NCBI GenBank assembly: GCA_014905825.1
Contig: JACGCN010000024.1
Coordinates: forward strand, 779,983 to 843,982
Direction of reading: 5' to 3'
Source of the DNA: Lyophyllum atratum
Taxonomy: Eukaryota > Basidiomycota > Agaricomycetes > Agaricales > Lyophyllaceae
Length of the DNA: 64,000 nt
Of the stretch, positions 59,034 to 64,000 are shown in pieces. The position numbers were made by a program, and so were the translations under genes. A model generated the notes under the pieces. That model saw nothing but the letters and a program-made list of their open reading frames with translations, did not search any database and was not told where the DNA came from. Numbering within the stretch: position 1 is the stretch's first letter; each line of letters starts with the position of its first letter.

Positions 59034-62000
59034 TTACCGTCGAAGTATTCTCCGACTCCAAGATACAGTTCTATGGATAATGTCCGTGGCCCAAGTCCAC
59101 ACTTCCTCCAGCAGCCCATCTAGCCCACCGCGCTCGTCCCATGAGGGCTCATGCGACGGCTTCGTCGCGATGAATTTAAGCACATCTTTCACCGTAACCA
59201 GCCCCGTTAGCACTCCGTGATTCTCTACCAGGATCACTCTTGGCCTAGCGTCATCCCGTCAACATCAACTCGCACTCTGGAAAAAAAATGAAACGAACCC
59301 CATTCGTTTGAAACAGTTGCATAACGATCTCCAGTGGGAGTTCCGGCGACACTGTCATCGGAGTCTGGAATGATCATGAGAATCAGGGAGCGACGGTAAA
59401 ACACACTTCTCCAACAAACCTGATTTACCCAAGGCCAGAACCGGAGGCCACCGTCAGACATCGCCCGACTCGAAGAAGCCAGTGGAGGCTGCTTCTTCTT
59501 CTATACCGAACGATGCCCCATGTTCCTCGTCCCTCTCTGCGTCAGGAGGTGTGAAGAGGCACCGTGTATCGTCCTCCATGCGGGGCATCTTTTTCGCTCG
59601 GTCTGTACATCGTGAACAACGGCGCGTATAAATGGGCTGAAGAATAACCTACCAAGGACATAGCGCAGCTCAGTGCGCCCAATATAACCGACTATATGTC
59701 GCAAGCCGTCGGATGAGACTATTGGCAATCCCTTGACATCCGTGGATGCCAGTAAGTCCTCTGACAGCAGAAAAGCTCATTGCCTAGGGCCTGCTAAGAG
59801 GGCGAAAACTTTTACCTACCTATGTCCTTAACCGTCCATCCCTGATTCCGTGAGTGTGTGGATCTCAGTGCGCATGACCGCCGATACTGACAGCGACTTG
59901 GAGGTCAGCATGGCTCGTAGCCAAAAAAGACCAACACACACCAGAAACGTTGTACGCGTGGTCTTCCTTTTCTAGAAAAGGGAACCCGTTGAAGCGGATC
60001 ATCTCATCAGCAATTCCACTGGTGCCTAGGAAATCGCCGACAGCTTTGGTGACAAGTAGCACGATCTGGGGAAATTCCAATGACGTCAACGCGAAAAATG
60101 GTAAATTGTCCCACTCACCATGGTGGGCAAGATATAATTTAGGGCTCCTGTCAGCTCGAACATGATGACGACAACTGTTACAGTGATCCTCATGACCCCG
60201 CTGTCGATAACCCATCAGTATCAAATCGACGGGGCCCGCACAATACATACCTCAGGGCTGCAGCAGCACCGAGAAAAGCATATGTGCCAGGTGTAATGCA
60301 GGGCACATCTGGGGCACACACCGCAAAAATGCCAGAATTGGAGTACGCCCTGTAATAACAGCGTGTAAACAGGAGCGTTAGAACGACACGAATCAACTCT
60401 CACTTTTCCATTGCCTTGACCATGATGCCCACCATACGGCCGAAAGTAGCACCATAGCCATAGAAGGAACGAAGATGCCGGCCGGGACTTTGCAGCCATA
60501 GGAGATTACCACCAGCCCTATACGAATGATCGTCGCAAGCAGAAGCGAGTTGGAGATACGCCATTGGGCAGGAGTCCTGTTAGGAGGGTGAGCTTACAGA
60601 ATATGAATGGAGATAAAAGAGGGTGACGCGTACTGGCAAAGGTTGCCTGCATTGCCTCCGCCTTCGCACTCCCGGAAGAGGATAGCCATGCTGGACGTCA
60701 TGTCGATGCGGAGGAACCGATTGAAATAACCGATCATCGCGGTCAGCGTGGCAAGGGTGACCGCTTCCGCGACGCCATGGTTTGCAAGGTGCTTTCGGCG
60801 GAAAGCCGCGACTTGGAGATTAAATTTGACGACAAAGGCACCGTATAGGCCCTGTTTGAATCGGGTGAGTGATCGGCACAGTAGTTAGAGGAGGCTGCGT
60901 ACCCCAAATATACCCAATATCACAAAGAACATGACCTCGAAGAAGTGCCAGTCCCGATCATAGGTGATTTGGAAGAGTACCAGTTTACCGGTGCGGAAAG
61001 GATTCATAGCCTGAGAGGTCGCAAGAGTCAGATAGGTGGGCGACAAAAAAGACTCCTTTGGACACACGGATAGCGTAAACGTCGCGACTAGGGCGCAAAA
61101 GAAACTTCTCCACATAGTCTTGATGCTAAAACCATGGCTCATTTCCTGTCAATGCGGTCAAAGGTTCAGAGAACGTCATAAGCAGACGGACATGGCACTG
61201 ACCTCTATTGAGAACAAAACGCCACCTATTGGCGAACCAAAAGCAACCGCTACTCCGGCCGCGCTTGCTGCTGTAACGATTTCCCGCATTTTACCTGCAA
61301 AAGGTTATTCATGAGCTACGGATGTTTGCAAAAGCTCGCACCTTGACTCCGGGAGAATTTCTTGAACATTCCAGCTACAAGTGATCCAATACAACACGCT
61401 ACGTGTACCGAGGGCCCTCCTTGCCCACTGACAGCCCAGACGCAATTACCAAGGGCTGACACCTATATTAGCGCAGACGCGATGGCACACGTTGGTAACT
61501 CACCAGTGTGATGCTTTTATGAAGAACGTCGCAAACCCAAGAAAGCCCTGCATGACAAAACCAGCAAGAATACATTTGATCTCTGAAATCCCTGAACCCG
61601 CCGCATATTTCGCCATAGATCTAACAAGATGCGCCGCAACAAATGAGAACGTCGTCTGCATCATCCACACCATTCAGTCAGATTCTCCTGCCAAGACAGT
61701 TGGGAAAAGAGGGTACGCACCGCAAACATGACGAACACAGCCAGCGGCCCATCATAACATTACTCCAAGGGTGCCACGAGTCGCACCCATCGACCTCCTC
61801 GCCCTCAATCTCCCAGCAGCAGAACTGCTGGTTCAACCACCACCCGTCCGAACAGTACCCAACTTGATATCAGAGAGCCACTCGCTCACGATCGAGATAA
61901 TTGCCGCGTTCACGCCTATGCACACGCCTGGCGTCCAGTAACGCAGGTATCAGAGGTGTAAGGAACAGTAGGTGCCGGAAAGATGCACCTGCGATGCCGA

Positions 62001-62339
62001 CGACGAACCAAGTCTGCCCGATGTCCATTACTTTGCGCGCTTTGGACCAGAGCCAAGGCCAGGATGGGAGGTGGCCTGGCGGCGCATGGTCAGGGGTGGA
62101 GTACGAGTGTGCAGTGCGTATGCGCCTGTTCCTCTCGAGAATGGAGTCCTGGATCCAGTCTGTCAAGGTGCCAAAATTAGCGTTGAATGTCGCGCATACG
62201 GGAGCACGTATGGTTCCAAGTACCTATGTGTAAAGTCCTCATACCGGCTGGAGCGGGGGTGTAGTAGGAGCCTAATGGTAGTGGTAGGGAAGTACCGAAT
62301 CTGCTCGAGCTCATCGTCATCTAGTCCCTCAGGATGCAT
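59034..62339 (-). CDS. CLC-type chloride channel/transporter with CBS domains (apparent frameshifts)
   Basis: This is a CLC anion channel or H+/Cl- antiporter, probably in Golgi, endosomal or vacuolar membranes like yeast Gef1. After [15 protein letters not shown] come YEDFT and [15 protein letters not shown]. Selectivity motifs are [16 protein letters not shown] (GSGIP region), GLSVGKEGP continuing to SVHVACCIG, and [13 protein letters not shown] with the gating glutamate. Later blocks are [20 protein letters not shown] and [22 protein letters not shown] segments follow ([38 protein letters not shown]), ending SWSRRILRR. One base is missing within [11 protein letters not shown] near 61,414, and one seems extra before TVKDIEDLLAS near 59,836. 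The exact N-terminus is uncertain; 62,339 is the first in-frame ATG. Confidence 0.9.
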
Positions 62340-62661
62340 ATGTTCATAAGGCCAAGTCAAGGCCAAGTTGTCAATCCGTGACCCGCTGTCCCTTGAACTT
62401 CGTGCCACGTGCGGTTACTCGTGCGTGCCTGAAATTACCTCCGAAATTTTAGAACTTTGTGGGGGTGAAGAAAAGTAATAGGATAAGCAATTTACAGTCT
62501 ACATCATACAGACATGTACGTAGCAACAGTATGTACGCCGTGCTGGGTATAAGTGTATAAAGTCCCGAATCTGTCACCAAGGTCCAAGATATGTTAGCTG
62601 ACCGTCCACCACCACGGGTATCGTCATTTTTGTAGAAGCAAAAAAGGAATAGGGGAGATGA
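62340..62661. other. 0.32 kb intergenic between CLC gene and septin
   Basis: This short gap lies between the 5' end of the CLC gene and the 3' end of the septin gene, both on the minus strand. It may hold a missed first exon of the CLC gene. I see nothing else. Confidence 0.4.
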
Positions 62662-64000
62662 TTAGTACGGGCTTGATGGGTTGCTCTGAGCGGCGAGGCG
62701 GCTTTCCAGGTTGCTAAAAGGGGAAGAAGAAGAAAAGTCAGGAAACCTTCAAAAAAATGGGCAAAAATAGCATACCGCAGTGTCTCCTCTTTGGCCATAA
62801 GCTGTTGCCTCTTCTCATTTATTTCGCGTTGCACCCTGAGCTCGATTTCACGCAGCTACATCCCACGTTAGCGCCCAAATCCAATTTTAGGGCAGAAGAT
62901 CGAGATGTTACCTTTTTTCCTCACGACGCAGCTGCTCCTCTTTCAGGCGGACGCTCTGGTTCGCAAGATCCTCAGGGAGACTTGAGATTGACTGATTCCC
63001 CGTTGTAGACAATCCCATCAGGAACGTCGCGTTGACCTAAGCAGGGACACGCACCGGTTATCCACAACACTTCTGGAGAGCTTCTCAGTAGATATGTCTC
63101 GTACAGCACGTCTTCCGTCAGAGACTTAGGTCGCTCAAATGTGAGCTGATAAGATATCGCGTATTAGCATTCGCCCAAGAACAAAAGAGAAAAAGGGAAG
63201 GCATCCCGGGATTCGCAACGCACCTGAGAATGGCTCCGCGAGCCGCACGAAGTCCGAGTGCTCGGGGTCATCGACCTCAGCAACCCCACGGGTACACACG
63301 AGCGCGGACAATCTGCCCGTCGATTTCGACTTCCTCCTCTGAGCCGATGACCGCGAACGGCAGAAGGGCCTGCAACACGTAAGTCAGCGAGTCCTATGAC
63401 GGGAGTACCCAGCACCTACGCGAAGCTCCATATTATCCTGGATGGTTCCTCGTCATCCTCCTCCACATCGTAGGGGAAATTGTAAATAGGATATCATAGT
63501 GCTCATGTCTTCCATGATCTGCCGAGGGCCCCGCGGTCAGTTTTTTTTTGAGGGGGACGTAAGAGAAGGAGAAGGAAGCGCCACAGACCCTTTTCTTGAA
63601 CGCTTTGAGCTCGCGCGGCGTCAGCGAGTCCGCGCGGCCGATACTGGATAACGTTGACTCGGGGGAGAGGCGCTTCATGAGCTCGATGTCCATTTCCTTC
63701 AGGCTGCAGAATAGGGGCGAGCAGTAATTAGCTCTCTGCGTAGAGCGGGGCATATTTACGTACGCGTGGCCCGTAGGAGATATGAAGTAAAGCACGGCGT
63801 GTACCCTATTGTCTCTGAAGCGGGGGTTACGTTTAATCCGCGATTGCTCGGCGAGGATATCATCGTATTGACGCTCCAAGTACGTGACTATTTCCTGGAA
63901 GCTAAAACAGAGGGAAGCATGACTAAAGTTGAGAAAGGACACGTAAACGAGAAACTGGGGGTGGGCGTACGTGTGCTCGCTGTCGATGCCGTTTCCGAAG
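62662..64000 (-). CDS. CDC11: septin, CDC11 class (5' end outside window; many apparent indels)
   Basis: Septins are GTP-binding proteins that form filaments at septa and hyphal tips. Only the part from about the switch region onward is present; the start lies beyond 64,000. Class-typical sequence reads [89 protein letters not shown] and RVYPWG. The C-terminal coiled coil reads [20 protein letters not shown] and ends [10 protein letters not shown] (stop 62,662-62,664). The stretch coding for [21 protein letters not shown] (63,440-63,515) lacks single bases in three places. Similar losses occur at 63,640-63,665 and near 63,235-63,285. The [12 protein letters not shown] block points to the Cdc11 group. 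Confidence 0.88.

Noticed and set aside
1..64000. tRNA, rRNA, CRISPR array, prophage or operon features
   Set aside because: I saw no T-loop-like tRNA pattern, ribosomal RNA sequence or regularly spaced repeats. The gene structure is eukaryotic, so bacterial-type features do not apply.

Overview
The window is nuclear DNA from a filamentous basidiomycete, most likely an Agaricomycete. Genes carry many short GT-AG introns of about 50-60 bp, lie close together on both strands, and encode eukaryotic proteins such as LSM4, ADA2, TSR1, a septin and diphthamide synthesis. A secreted aryl-alcohol-oxidase-type GMC enzyme and a transposase of the Plavaka/CACTA type, common in mushroom-forming fungi, point the same way. 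I saw no tRNA, rRNA or CRISPR array.

Left part (1-12,200): cytosolic asparaginyl-tRNA synthetase (+) converges on diphthine synthase DPH5 (-). An F-box/leucine-rich protein (+) then converges on LSM4 (-). After 1.4 kb without a supported gene comes a secreted GMC oxidoreductase (-), then 2.1 kb with nothing I can support.

Mobile region (12,197-17,035): a complete CACTA-type element is bounded by TTA target duplications and imperfect ~80 bp inverted repeats starting CAC(T/C)GGAGG. It holds a truncated, frameshifted Plavaka-like transposase (+) and a second, frameshifted gene on the opposite strand. A 547 bp Tc1/mariner-type MITE (39 bp perfect inverted repeats, TA duplication) has inserted inside its left inverted repeat.

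Middle part (17,400-41,000): a very large, low-complexity protein with three putative zinc modules and a conserved C-terminal core that vaguely resembles a 2-oxoglutarate dioxygenase fold; an OPT oligopeptide transporter; a cis-prenyltransferase divergent from a SWIM/RING protein; a small four-helix membrane protein; an ERV2-type sulfhydryl oxidase; and a large ankyrin protein.

Right part (42,000-64,000): a Zn2Cys6 transcription factor, the mitochondrial CoA carrier LEU5 divergent from meiotic HOP2, a secreted/membrane serine-threonine-rich protein, the SAGA subunit ADA2, the ribosome-assembly GTPase-like TSR1, an 83-residue protein, a CLC chloride channel, and a CDC11-type septin running off the right edge. 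Nearly every conserved gene right of ~42 kb carries one or more single-base frameshifts, mostly in homopolymers and densest in the septin. The genes left of 41 kb (transposon aside) do not. I read this as a zone of poor consensus sequence rather than gene death, but that is inference.

The genes do not form a pathway or biosynthetic cluster; most are ordinary housekeeping loci. The least explained items are the 17.4-22.6 kb gene and the nested transposon.
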